Positions 1-8,186 of a stretch of 64,000 bases of DNA are shown piece after piece. Below the pieces are notes generated by a model. That model was not told the DNA's origin, searched no databases, and saw only the letters and a program-made list of their open reading frames with translations. Location of the stretch: assembly GCA_016177735.1 (NCBI GenBank), contig JACOUS010000014.1, positions 215,160 to 279,159 of the forward strand, read 5' to 3'. Every line of letters begins with the position of its first letter. The first letter of the stretch is position 1. Origin of the DNA: Ignavibacteriales bacterium (GTDB lineage Bacteria; Bacteroidota; Ignavibacteria; Ignavibacteriales; Melioribacteraceae). A program made the translations under genes and the position numbers.

Positions 1-120
1 TGAATACGCCGTTTCATCGGTGAGCGGATAATCAAAATTGTATAATGAAAATAAAGTTCCGGAACATGAAAGGAGAATGCTTGCAAGTATTTGTAATAGA
101 ATTATTTTTTTCAGACTCAT
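1..120 (-). CDS. Lipoprotein, N-terminal part (cut by window edge)
   Basis: Only the first 40 codons lie in the window. They read MSLKKIILLQILASILLSC followed by SGTLFSLYNFDYPLTDET, which is a basic start, a hydrophobic stretch and a lipobox-like LLSC with Cys19, so the product is probably an exported lipoprotein. The rest lies to the left and the function is unknown. The ATG sits directly after the T-run of a stem-loop and has no visible ribosome binding site, so the start is not secure. Confidence 0.55.
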   Translation of the reverse strand, partial: MSLKKIILLQILASILLSCSGTLFSLYNFDYPLTDETAYS

Positions 121-167
121 AAAAAAAGCGGATTAGCTTAATTGTAAGTTAAGCAAACCCGCTTTTA
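121..167 (-). terminator. Rho-independent-like hairpin before the lipoprotein start
   Basis: AAAAGCGG (124-131) pairs with CCGCTTTT (159-166), and GCTTAA (136-141) with TTAAGC (149-154). Read on the minus strand the stem ends in seven T. It is placed to stop transcripts coming from ahpC, and it abuts the next start codon. With A and T runs on both sides it could act in either direction. Confidence 0.6.
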
Positions 168-193
168 AAAACCGTGTCATGATCACTTGCACT

Positions 194-258
194 GTCTATT
201 TAATAGACCGCTGATGACCCGTCACAAAGATGCTGGGCATCACGGATTAAATCCGTGA
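194..258. repeat. Two short palindromes between ahpC and the lipoprotein gene
   Basis: GTCTATT-T-AATAGAC (194-208) and TCACGGATT-A-AATCCGTGA (240-258) are both perfect with one-base loops. The rest of 168-329 is AT-rich filler resembling dispersed intergenic repeat text; no gene is visible there. Confidence 0.55.
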
Positions 259-329
259 ACATCTGTGTCATAGGCGTCATCCGCGGTCAATTTCTCCTCA
301 TATTTTTTAACAACTTTAATTAAAAGTTA

Positions 330-893
330 TTAGATTTTTCCAACAAGTTCGATTCCCGGTTTCAAAGTTTCTTCGCCTGGTTCCCAGCTTGCCGGGCAAA
401 CCAATCCGGGATTTTCGCGCACAAATTTTGCCGCTTGTACTTTGCGCAAAATTTCTTTTGTGCTTCTGCCGATGCTGTTATCGTGAACATCAGCGGCTTT
501 TAGAGCTCCATCCGGATCAATAATAAAAGTACCGCGGAGTGATAACCCGGCTTCTTCAATGTACGTACCGAATTCTTTGCAAAGTTTGCCGGTCGGATCT
601 GCCGCCATCGGATATTTAATTTTTCCAATCGCTTTTGATGATTCATGCCATGCAAAATGAGTGTACACTGTGTCTGTGCTTACACAAATTATTTCTGCAC
701 CGCTCTGCTGGAATAATTCGTAATACTCAGCAGCTTCTTCCAATTCCGTCGGGCATACAAAAGTAAAATCTGCCGGATAAAACAACAGCACAAGCCACTG
801 ATCTTTGTAATCAGAAAACTTTACTGTTTTGAATTCGTTTTTATGGAAAACTTCAAATTCCATATCTGGTATTTGAGCACCTATCTTTGCCAT
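330..893 (-). CDS. ahpC: Peroxiredoxin AhpC (typical 2-Cys)
   Basis: Reduces hydrogen peroxide, organic peroxides and peroxynitrite in the cytoplasm using a thiol pair. From the chosen ATG at 893 the protein has 187 residues, the length of E. coli AhpC. The peroxidatic Cys47 lies in FTFVCPTE and the resolving Cys166 in GLVCPASW, matching the family. A longer reading from 935 is possible, but TTCAGGAGAA places a good Shine-Dalgarno nine bases before 893. No ahpF flavoprotein reductase lies next to it, so the electron donor must be encoded elsewhere. A TAnnTTTG box and a 20-bp palindrome upstream suggest regulated expression. Confidence 0.95.
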   Translation of the reverse strand: MAKIGAQIPDMEFEVFHKNEFKTVKFSDYKDQWLVLLFYPADFTFVCPTELEEAAEYYELFQQSGAEIICVSTDTVYTHFAWHESSKAIGKIKYPMAADPTGKLCKEFGTYIEEAGLSLRGTFIIDPDGALKAADVHDNSIGRSTKEILRKVQAAKFVRENPGLVCPASWEPGEETLKPGIELVGKI

Positions 894-932
894 ACAAGTA
901 TTCTCCTGAAATAATTTATGAAAGTGAATGCG

Positions 933-940
933 CAAAGATA
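933..940 (-). promoter_or_regulatory. Bacteroidota-type -7 box of ahpC
   Basis: TATCTTTG on the minus strand fits the TAnnTTTG element of Bacteroidota sigma factors and ends 39 bases before the ahpC start. I see no clear -33 TTTG. Confidence 0.45.
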
Positions 941-952
941 AAAAAGAATTTT

Positions 953-972
953 ATCTCTTTAATTAAAGAGAT
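953..972. promoter_or_regulatory. Perfect 20-bp palindrome upstream of ahpC
   Basis: ATCTCTTTAATTAAAGAGAT is a perfect inverted repeat that begins 12 bases upstream of the TAnnTTTG box, where a -33 element would lie. The position fits an operator for a dimeric regulator. It does not look like a standard Fur or PerR box. Confidence 0.5.
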
Positions 973-1015
973 GATTAAAAATTTTCGAGAAAGAGTTCTG
1001 CGGCTCCGAATTTAT

Positions 1016-2047
1016 TTATTCGCTTCCTCTCAAGAATTTTGGTTCTTCGAGAGTAAGCATCAAAGAAATGCGGTGGGAATCAGGCAGTCTTTCAGATTCG
1101 GATTGAGCAACGCGCGCAAACGAATAATCGATTGTGAGTTTGGGGAGATAAATTCCGGCACCAACTGTAAATTGCTTTACATCGTTGTAACCGGCACGTA
1201 CTGCAAAAATATTTTTGTAATTGTATTCGAATCCGGTGTGTGCATCAAAACTAACCGGACCGATATTAAACATCGAAGCATACTTTCTATTTTCGAAACG
1301 GATATCGAGATCAACAGCCGGCAAAATTTTTCCGCCGAGCAATTCAAGTTCGTATGCAGCACCAACTTTTGCGGTTGGAGTTATCAATTCATTTCTGCCG
1401 GAACTCCACGCAACAAGTGTGGTTGTTACATCCTGAATATTCGCGCCGAGATGAAGTTTTTCCATCGGCTGATAATATGCACCGACATCAAAACCGATTC
1501 CGGTCGCGCTGTATTCTGCGAGATCACGTTTAATAATTTTTACGTTTGCGCCCCAATAAAAATTTTCCGAATGGCGTTTTGCAAAAGTAAAGTAGAATGC
1601 CCAATCGGTATTACTGAACTCGGTAATTTTAGAATAATCGAGACGGTCATCATTAATATCGAGAATGCCGTCGCCGTTTGCATCTTCAAGCGCGTTACGT
1701 GTATCGGGAATGCCGTCAACACTCAATCTGATTATGCTCAAACCGAAACTCATATCGGATTCGTACGGAATAGCAACAGCTCCGTAATTGTAATTAACAA
1801 GATTACCGAAATGTTCTTCGTGCATTAATGAAACTTGAGGGTAATCAATTTTTGCCAGCCCCGCCGGATTCCAGTAACCGGCAGTAACATCGTTTACAAT
1901 TGCTGTTTGCGAACCACCCATTGCAAGTGCACGTCCGCCAACGCCGATTGCCAAAAATTCGCCGGCGTATTTACCAATTACAGTTTGAGAATTAATTGTG
2001 GTGAGAGAAGCAAAGAGAAAGAACGTTGAAAGAAATATTTTCTTCAT
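1016..2047 (-). CDS. PorV/PorQ-family outer-membrane protein
   Basis: The 343-residue protein has a signal peptide (MKKIFLSTFFLFASLTTINSQ) and then alternating amphipathic strands typical of a beta-barrel. The motif AIGVGGRALAMGGSQTAIVNDVTAGYWNPAGLA near residues 35-65 is the hallmark of PorV/PorQ (UPF0164) proteins, some of which belong to type IX secretion. Around residues 120-140 a DANGDGILDINDD segment looks like an EF-hand or thrombospondin-type calcium loop. No other type IX component is nearby, so the exact role is open. A long antisense reading frame over this gene is a shadow. Confidence 0.75.
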   Translation of the reverse strand: MKKIFLSTFFLFASLTTINSQTVIGKYAGEFLAIGVGGRALAMGGSQTAIVNDVTAGYWNPAGLAKIDYPQVSLMHEEHFGNLVNYNYGAVAIPYESDMSFGLSIIRLSVDGIPDTRNALEDANGDGILDINDDRLDYSKITEFSNTDWAFYFTFAKRHSENFYWGANVKIIKRDLAEYSATGIGFDVGAYYQPMEKLHLGANIQDVTTTLVAWSSGRNELITPTAKVGAAYELELLGGKILPAVDLDIRFENRKYASMFNIGPVSFDAHTGFEYNYKNIFAVRAGYNDVKQFTVGAGIYLPKLTIDYSFARVAQSESERLPDSHRISLMLTLEEPKFLRGSE

Positions 2048-2067
2048 GATAAAAAATCCTCAATTAA

Positions 2068-2090
2068 ATAGTTATCGTAGAAATAACTAT
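2068..2090 (-). promoter_or_regulatory. Small stem-loop in the 5' leader of the PorV-like gene
   Basis: ATAGTTAT (2068-2075) pairs perfectly with ATAACTAT (2083-2090) across a 7-base loop, about 20 bases upstream of the start codon. It may be a leader structure or an operator; no function is implied. Confidence 0.3.
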
Positions 2091-2177
2091 GTTCTTTCTC
2101 CTTTTCTTGATGCAATATTAGTTTTTATCTTTTTGTTTTGCAACAGCCGAACAATTACCTTGTTTCAGTAACTGTTG

Positions 2178-2199
2178 GGGCGAAACCAGCGTTTCGCCC
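2178..2199. repeat. Palindrome of the TGTTGGGGCGAA family
   Basis: GGGCGAAAC pairs with GTTTCGCCC around a CAGC loop. The same leader and stem type recur at 43277-43299, so it is a dispersed family. It lies between two convergent-oriented minus-strand units and could also end gpmA transcripts. Confidence 0.55.
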
Positions 2200-2223
2200 T
2201 ACAATTTAAATTAGCAGCGTTAA

Positions 2224-2970
2224 TTATTTTTTCTCGGTTTGTTTTGCAACTGCGTTAATAGCCGCGTTGATTGCTTCCTGATCTCCGAGATAATAATGCT
2301 TTATCGGTTTCAAATTTTCATCGAGTTCATAAACTAACGGAACACCCGTCGGAATATTCAATTCAACTATTTCAGCTTCGGTAACATTATCAAGATATTT
2401 AACAAGTGCGCGCAGACTGTTGCCGTGCGCGGCAATAATTACTTTCTTTCCGCTTTTTATTGTCGGTGCAATTGTTGAATGCCAGTACGGTAAAAATCTT
2501 TCCACAGTAGATTTTAAACTTTCCGTGAGAGGAATATCTTTCGGGTCCAAATCGCCGTAACGCAGATCCTTGCCGGGATATCTTTCATCATTTACATCGA
2601 GTGCCGGCGGCGGAACATCATAACTTCTTCTCCATATTTTTACTTTATCATTGCCGTACTTTTCTGCTGTCTCTGTTTTGTTCAAGCCTTGCAGTGCGCC
2701 GTAATGTCTTTCATTCAACCGCCATGATTTTATAACCGGTATCCACATTAAATTCATATTTTCTAATGTAATGTTTAATGTTCTTATCGCTCTTTTTAAA
2801 ACAGAAGTGAAAGCCAGATCAAAAGTATAACCTTCTGCTTTTAATGTTTTGCCGGCTTGATCTGCTTCCAGAAGTCCCTTTTCGGAAAGATCAACATCGG
2901 TCCAGCCGGTAAAAAGATTTAGTTTGTTCCATTCGCTTTCGCCGTGTCTTAGTAATACTACTTTATACAT
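2224..2970 (-). CDS. gpmA: 2,3-bisphosphoglycerate-dependent phosphoglycerate mutase
   Basis: Interconverts 3- and 2-phosphoglycerate in glycolysis. The 248-residue protein has the usual GpmA length. [11 protein letters not shown] at the N-terminus carries the phosphorylated His9 and [13 protein letters not shown] near residue 182 carries the second catalytic His. [15 protein letters not shown] and [17 protein letters not shown] are typical of the cofactor-dependent enzyme. It is divergent from the TPM gene. Two fructose-bisphosphate aldolases lie at 30-32 kb, but glycolytic genes are not clustered here. Confidence 0.96.
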   Translation of the reverse strand: MYKVVLLRHGESEWNKLNLFTGWTDVDLSEKGLLEADQAGKTLKAEGYTFDLAFTSVLKRAIRTLNITLENMNLMWIPVIKSWRLNERHYGALQGLNKTETAEKYGNDKVKIWRRSYDVPPPALDVNDERYPGKDLRYGDLDPKDIPLTESLKSTVERFLPYWHSTIAPTIKSGKKVIIAAHGNSLRALVKYLDNVTEAEIVELNIPTGVPLVYELDENLKPIKHYYLGDQEAINAAINAVAKQTEKK

Positions 2971-3006
2971 TTTTCATCACCATAAAATGTTGTTAAAAAT
3001 TCCCGG

Positions 3007-3014
3007 CAAATATA
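3007..3014 (-). promoter_or_regulatory. TAnnTTTG box upstream of gpmA
   Basis: TATATTTG on the minus strand, 37 bases before the gpmA start, fits the Bacteroidota -7 consensus. A -33 element is not obvious. Confidence 0.4.
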
Positions 3015-3081
3015 AGAAAAAATGCTCTCCGTTTGTTTCTTTTATGATGCTCTTCAGTTATTTTTGCAGCAACACAGACCA

Positions 3082-3552
3082 ATGAAAAATCTAATGAAAG
3101 AAAAACTGATTTATAATTTTTTCAGCGATGACGATTTTCTGCGCATCTCTAACAAAATAACCGAAGCGGAAAAATCTACATCGGGTGAAATCCGTGTTTC
3201 GCTCCGTGAGAATCCCCCGTTCTTCAAAAGGAAAAAGGGAATCCGCAAACTTGCCGAAGAAGAATTTTATAGATTGAACATGCACAGTACCCGCGACAAA
3301 ACCGGAATACTTCTCTACTTACTTTTGGGGCAGCGCAAATTTTATATTTTGGCTGATGAAGGAATCAACGCGAAAGTTCCGCAATCTACATGGGATTCTT
3401 TCAGAGATGAAATTCAAAATGAATTTAGGAACGGGCATTTTACAAAAGGAATTTTATTTGGAATAGAACAAGTCGGAAAAATTTTGAGCGAACACTTTCC
3501 GATCAAACAAGATGATACGAATGAACTATCGAACAAAATTATTGTAAGCTAA
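3082..3552 (+). CDS. TPM-domain protein
   Basis: A 156-residue protein consisting of a single TPM (YgcG/Psb32/MOLO-1) domain: FLRISNKITEAEKSTSGEIRVSLRE, then KTGILLYLLLGQRKFYILADEGIN and a C-terminal helix. No signal peptide or membrane anchor is visible in the reading from 3082, unlike the common secreted forms, so it is probably cytoplasmic. Starts at 3022 (which adds a hydrophobic LSVCFFYDALQLFL stretch) and 3094 are also possible; none has a clear ribosome binding site. Function is unknown. Confidence 0.75.
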   Translation: MKNLMKEKLIYNFFSDDDFLRISNKITEAEKSTSGEIRVSLRENPPFFKRKKGIRKLAEEEFYRLNMHSTRDKTGILLYLLLGQRKFYILADEGINAKVPQSTWDSFRDEIQNEFRNGHFTKGILFGIEQVGKILSEHFPIKQDDTNELSNKIIVS

Positions 3553-3617
3553 CATAAGATATTTATTTCTGCACACTCACAAGGAATTTTTTTCTGCGTC
3601 AAACTGTTTGTCATTTT

Positions 3618-4556
3618 ATGAAACGAAGAAATTTTGTTAAACATATATCACTTGCCTTTGCCGGAACATTTTTAGCTCCTCTTTTCATCAAATCGGATTC
3701 CATCGCAGAGCCGCGCGTAAAATTAAATTACAAACCCGAACCGCATTTATGGAATAACGATTCGCTTACGCTCGCGTGGATTGGTCATTCAACAGTACTG
3801 ATAAATTTTTTCGGGAAATGGATTGTTACCGATCCGGTTTTGTTCGACAACATAGGATTATATTTTTTAGGAAATACAATCGGACCTCAGCGCGTAACAC
3901 CGCCGGCTCTTTCCGTTGATGAATTCCCGAAGCCTGATATTATTTTGCTTTCGCACGCGCACATGGATCATATGGATTACCAAACTCTGAAACATTTTGC
4001 GGAAAAATATCCCGGTGAAATTGAAGTAATCACTGCATACTTAACAAAAGATGTAATTGTTGATCTGCCGTGGAAATCTATTTCTATTTTGGATTGGAAC
4101 GACGAACGGACTCAGCAAAATATCAGTTTCCGCGCACTCGAAGTAAAACATTTCGGATGGCGTTTCCCATGGGAACGCGACCGTTCGCGCGGATACTTTA
4201 AGGACGGAAGAAGTTACAACGCGTACATTATCGAATATAACGGAAAGAAAATTTTATTCGGCGGCGATACTGCAATGACAGACAAACTTCAGATTGCAAA
4301 AAACGTAAATGTCGATATTGCACTGATGCCGATTGGCGCATACAACCCGTGGAAAAGAAATCATTGCAATCCCGAAGAAGCTCTTCAAATGGCGGCAGAG
4401 ATAAACGCAAGATATTTTATTCCCATCCACACAAAAACTTTCCGGCAAGGTGTTGAACCTTTTAACGAGCCGGTTGACTGGCTGAAAAAATCTGCGGTTA
4501 ATTATCCGGTAGAACTTGGACTCGATGAAATCGGGCAGACGTTTGTGCTGAGATAA
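3618..4556 (+). CDS. Metallo-beta-lactamase-fold hydrolase, Tat-exported
   Basis: The 312-residue protein starts with a twin-arginine signal (MKRRNFVKHISLAFAGTFLAP), so it is likely exported folded with its metals. HSTVLINFFGKWIVTDPVL and the metal motif H113-A-H115-M-D117-H118 place it in the UlaG/NAPE-PLD branch of the superfamily, and GGDTAMT and HTKTF supply later ligands. In NAPE-PLD-like proteins the substrate is a phosphodiester lipid, but this cannot be read from sequence. It stands alone between the TPM gene and a convergent phosphatase. Confidence 0.8.
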   Translation: MKRRNFVKHISLAFAGTFLAPLFIKSDSIAEPRVKLNYKPEPHLWNNDSLTLAWIGHSTVLINFFGKWIVTDPVLFDNIGLYFLGNTIGPQRVTPPALSVDEFPKPDIILLSHAHMDHMDYQTLKHFAEKYPGEIEVITAYLTKDVIVDLPWKSISILDWNDERTQQNISFRALEVKHFGWRFPWERDRSRGYFKDGRSYNAYIIEYNGKKILFGGDTAMTDKLQIAKNVNVDIALMPIGAYNPWKRNHCNPEEALQMAAEINARYFIPIHTKTFRQGVEPFNEPVDWLKKSAVNYPVELGLDEIGQTFVLR

Positions 4557-4594
4557 AATTACTGACGCGCCGAGGTCAGACTCTTTTAGAAAGA

Positions 4595-6226
4595 CTAATC
4601 ATTTTTAATTAACGGAATTCCAATCGAAGCGCTCGGTTCTGAAATTTTTAATAGATCGGCAATAGTTGGGGCAATATCTACAATAAAAACCGGGGCGTTA
4701 ACTGTTTGCTTGGGAATATTCCATCCGTAAAACAAAAGCGGAACATGCGTATCGTAACTATATTCCGAGCCGTGATTCGTTCCCTTTTCTCTAAATTCAG
4801 AAAGGTAACCGGGGCGAAGCGTAAAGAAAACATCTCCGGCAATAGATAACGGGAAACTATTAAGAATCGGATTTACCGGCTCGCGTGCTGCCGTTTTTCC
4901 TTCTAAATTGTCACGTGTTATTATTGCCGCAATTTCCGGAAAAGAATCTCTCAAAAAATCCGCCGTCTTTTGCTGAAGGATGTGAATATCAATTTTATTC
5001 TTTTTAATTACGTCGCGGTCAAAATAAATCTGCTTATTGGAAACATTTTCGATCAGATTATCGCTGCCGAATGTATCGAGTAAAAATTCTTTAACCATTT
5101 GAATTTTATTTCCGAGTCCACCGGTTGGAAGATTATTCTCTTCTAAGAATGAGGGAGAATCAAGTGCGGCATGGTCTGCAGTTAGAAACAAAATGTAATT
5201 CTCTTTGCCGATAAGTTTATCAAGCATAATTATGAAATCCGAAAGTGTGGAATCGAGCCGTACATAAACGTCTTGCGTTTCGTAAGCGTTAGTTCCGTAC
5301 GAATGTCCGATGTAATCCGGCGCTGAAAAACTGACCGCCAGAAAATCAGGTATTTCATCTTTACCCAGTTCTTCGTTAATCAAAGCTTGTTTTGCAAATT
5401 CGTAAACCAAATCGTTGCTGAAAGGAGTGTTGGGAAACAAAGAATATTTCTCACCGGGTTTTACATTCCTAAAAGTATGAGGAAAGGAAGTTCTTCCTTC
5501 ATTAAAAACATCTTCTTCATGATTAGTTTCGTCCGGTTCGCTAATAGCATAGTTTTCTTTCTTCATAAATAGATGCCAGCCGGCTTCAATATATTTATCG
5601 GCAAGTTTTCTTTTATTAAAACCTTCAACCCATTCCGGCAGATGTTTCATATAGTAAGATGAAGTTATAAAATCTCCGTTGTTATTATTGTACCAATAAA
5701 CTCCGCTGGGCAGATGTCCGCCCGGCAAAACAGCACCTCTGTTTTTAGATGAAATGGAAATAACTTTCGATTTTCCGTTGAATGCCATTTTAAGCTGATC
5801 GGTAATTGTAGTAGCTCTAAGTTTTTTTGGAGAGCATTCACCTTCTTTATCATTACTGCCCACGCTTTTATAGCGTGTGTCAACAACGGCGTTTACTACT
5901 TGCCTAGTTTGTTTATCATACCAGTCATTCCCGATAATTCCATGATAAAAAGGAGTCGCCCCGGTGTAAATAGAAGCATGACCCGGCGCAGTTTTAGTAG
6001 CTTCGTAGTTATAGTGAGCAAACGTAAAATTGCTTCCTACATTCATTAGCTTCTTAAAACCGCCACCGCAATAGAAAGGATAATATTTATATAGATAATC
6101 ATAACGCATCTGATCAACCACAATTCCAATAACAAGTTTTGGTCGTTTTAATTCTTGTGCATCGAGAGTTGTTAAAAGAAGAGGCAATACAAGAACGGCA
6201 AGTGCAAAAATTTTAGTTTGTTTCAT
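4595..6226 (-). CDS. pafA: PafA-type alkaline phosphatase
   Basis: A 543-residue secreted member of the alkaline phosphatase superfamily with a signal peptide (MKQTKIFALAVLVLPLLLTTLDAQ). Asp38, the nucleophile Thr79 in TKTAPGHASIYTG, Asn100 in GIIGNDWYD and the K161-x-R163 pair in SSKNRGAVLPGGH fit the PafA phosphomonoesterase rather than the phosphodiesterase branch. TADHA and the late DTHVPLLFYG supply metal ligands. The start at 6226 is preferred to 6262 because AAGGA precedes it. It probably releases phosphate from organic esters in the periplasm. Confidence 0.85.
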   Translation of the reverse strand: MKQTKIFALAVLVLPLLLTTLDAQELKRPKLVIGIVVDQMRYDYLYKYYPFYCGGGFKKLMNVGSNFTFAHYNYEATKTAPGHASIYTGATPFYHGIIGNDWYDKQTRQVVNAVVDTRYKSVGSNDKEGECSPKKLRATTITDQLKMAFNGKSKVISISSKNRGAVLPGGHLPSGVYWYNNNNGDFITSSYYMKHLPEWVEGFNKRKLADKYIEAGWHLFMKKENYAISEPDETNHEEDVFNEGRTSFPHTFRNVKPGEKYSLFPNTPFSNDLVYEFAKQALINEELGKDEIPDFLAVSFSAPDYIGHSYGTNAYETQDVYVRLDSTLSDFIIMLDKLIGKENYILFLTADHAALDSPSFLEENNLPTGGLGNKIQMVKEFLLDTFGSDNLIENVSNKQIYFDRDVIKKNKIDIHILQQKTADFLRDSFPEIAAIITRDNLEGKTAAREPVNPILNSFPLSIAGDVFFTLRPGYLSEFREKGTNHGSEYSYDTHVPLLFYGWNIPKQTVNAPVFIVDIAPTIADLLKISEPSASIGIPLIKND

Positions 6227-6362
6227 TTTTTCCTTCACAGGCAATGATAATTTGAATAACAAAAAATACTAAATCCTAAGTAGAATGGTGTTAAGTGATT
6301 GTAAAATTTCTGCCGTTCTTTAGTTGTTGAAATTTTGGGCGAGGCTATGTAATGTCAAGGTG

Positions 6363-7250
6363 TTACAATACTTCTTTGTTTCCGATTTGTTGAACCAAAA
6401 TTCCGCCGACAATCATTACCAATCCGATGATTGATGAGACGAACAGTTTTTCTTCCAAAACAAGTGCGATGAAAAAAAGCGAGATCACCGGGAAGAGATA
6501 AACTACTGTGGAAGTTTTCGCTTTGTTATCGCTCAATGATAGCGCCTTCAGCCAAAGAAAAAATGTGATTCCCATTTCAAACAATCCGACATAAATTGCA
6601 CCGAGCATGTATTTTGTTTCGACCGGTCCGAAGGAATCAAAAAAGAAAATATAAATTCCGGTATAAATTGTTCCGAAGAAAAACGCTCCGAAAAGTTTTG
6701 TCGATTCTTCTCTGCTGTCGAGCAAATTCAAAATCCAGAAAGAAGCCCAGATGAACGAACTGCTCAACGCCAAAATTACTCCGTACAAATTGTGGAAGTG
6801 GAGCGAGAAAATATTTCCTCGTGTTGCAATTACTACAACTCCAATAAATGAGACGAGCATTCCCGTCATTACTTTCACGGTTAGTTTCTGTTTCAGAAAG
6901 AGTGCGGAGAAAATTGAAATGATGAGAGGCCATGTTAAATTAACCGGCTGTGCTTCTTGTGCCGGAAGAATCGAATATGCTTTGAACAAAATCAGGTAAT
7001 AAATAAACGGGTTGATGAAACCGAGCACCAAATTATTTTTAAGATGATGCTTCTTAAAAAATTGTTTCAGTTCGTTCGGAGAATATGCAAGCACAAAAAA
7101 GAATAATACAATCAAACTTGTAAGTGAAGAATAAAAAAGAAGCTGTGCATTGCTCATGCCGGCAAGTGTAAGTTTGAATGCAGTTGCTACCGTTGACCAA
7201 AAGAGCACGGCACTTAATGCAAATAAAAGCGATTTATGTTTGTTAGCCAT
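6363..7250 (-). CDS. EamA/DMT-family transporter
   Basis: An inner-membrane protein of 295 residues with about ten transmembrane helices and two EamA repeats; the second begins near NLYGVILALSSSFIWASFWI. Family members move amino acids, nucleotides or metabolites, often as exporters. The start at 7250 (MANKHKSLLFALSAVLFWS) puts the first helix at the N-terminus; an upstream start at 7313 would add 21 residues. It is divergent from the hydroxyproline locus, with 128 bp between the starts, so a link to amino-acid transport is possible but unproven. Confidence 0.8.
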   Translation of the reverse strand: MANKHKSLLFALSAVLFWSTVATAFKLTLAGMSNAQLLFYSSLTSLIVLFFFVLAYSPNELKQFFKKHHLKNNLVLGFINPFIYYLILFKAYSILPAQEAQPVNLTWPLIISIFSALFLKQKLTVKVMTGMLVSFIGVVVIATRGNIFSLHFHNLYGVILALSSSFIWASFWILNLLDSREESTKLFGAFFFGTIYTGIYIFFFDSFGPVETKYMLGAIYVGLFEMGITFFLWLKALSLSDNKAKTSTVVYLFPVISLFFIALVLEEKLFVSSIIGLVMIVGGILVQQIGNKEVL

Positions 7251-7378
7251 AAACGAATTTTCTTTTGGAAAAGATAAGCTTTTCGTCCCGTAAAAAAGAA
7301 ACCAAAAACACATCTCTTAATTTAGTTTTTACCGCAAATATTTTATTTTGCTTATAGTATTATTTACATTATGAATTA

Positions 7379-8185
7379 ATGAACACACGCGGTTTTATTT
7401 TCGATATAAAAAAATATTCAATCAACGACGGACCCGGAATCCGCACTACAATTTTTTTTAAAGGATGCCCTCTCAAATGCTGGTGGTGTCACAATCCCGA
7501 AAGCCAAAATAAATTACCCGAAGAATTCGAAGGATGCACTTTCCGGTGGAATCTTTCTTACGATCCCGGGCAAAAAAATACCATCGGCACTGAAGTTTTC
7601 AGCCATGACGTGATGAAAGAAATCGAAAAGGATATTCCGTTTTACGAAGAATCAAAAGGCGGCGTAACTTTTTCAGGGGGCGAGCCGATGATGCAAATGG
7701 ATTTTCTTTTCGAACTTCTTACAAAATCAAAAAAGAAAGATATTCGCACAGCAGTTGATACAACCGGTTTTACGGATTACCAAAACTTTGAACGCATTTA
7801 CGAATTGACAGATCTTTTTCTTTACGATTTGAAATTGATGAACAACGAAGAGCATCTTCTTTACACGGGAGTTCCAAACAAAATTATTCATGAAAATTTG
7901 ATACTGCTCTCGGAAAAAGGAAATAAAATTATTCTCCGAATTCCGGTTATCCCGAAAATCACAGATACAAATGAGAATCTTGATTTGATGATCAATTTTA
8001 TTTCTGAATTAAAAAACGTCCGCGAAATTGATCTGCTTCCCTTTCACAAAACAGCCGAATCCAAATACGAAAAAATGGGAAAGGAAAACAAAGTAGTACA
8101 ACTCGAACCGCCGACAAACGAACAGATGAACAATATTAAATATAGATTATCTTCACTCGGTCACACGGTGAAAATAGGAGGATGA
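7379..8185 (+). CDS. Glycyl-radical enzyme activase (radical SAM), partner of HypD
   Basis: Uses S-adenosylmethionine and a [4Fe-4S] cluster to install the glycyl radical on the enzyme encoded next. The cluster motif is C30-x3-C34-x2-C37 in KGCPLKCWWCHNPES, and VTFSGGEPMMQ is the GGE motif. At 268 residues, with a single Cys (GCTFRW) in the segment after the motif, it seems to lack the additional ferredoxin-like clusters found in many activases of the glycerol-dehydratase group. The stop is one base before the hypD start and GGAGG overlaps the end of this gene, so the two are translationally coupled. Confidence 0.9.
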   Translation: MNTRGFIFDIKKYSINDGPGIRTTIFFKGCPLKCWWCHNPESQNKLPEEFEGCTFRWNLSYDPGQKNTIGTEVFSHDVMKEIEKDIPFYEESKGGVTFSGGEPMMQMDFLFELLTKSKKKDIRTAVDTTGFTDYQNFERIYELTDLFLYDLKLMNNEEHLLYTGVPNKIIHENLILLSEKGNKIILRIPVIPKITDTNENLDLMINFISELKNVREIDLLPFHKTAESKYEKMGKENKVVQLEPPTNEQMNNIKYRLSSLGHTVKIGG

Positions 8186-8186
8186 A

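Noticed and set aside
887..1828. 313-codon plus-strand reading frame
   Set aside because: It is antisense to the PorV/PorQ-like gene, has unlikely composition (many Cys, Ile and Phe) and no ribosome binding site, while the minus strand has a signal peptide and a family match.
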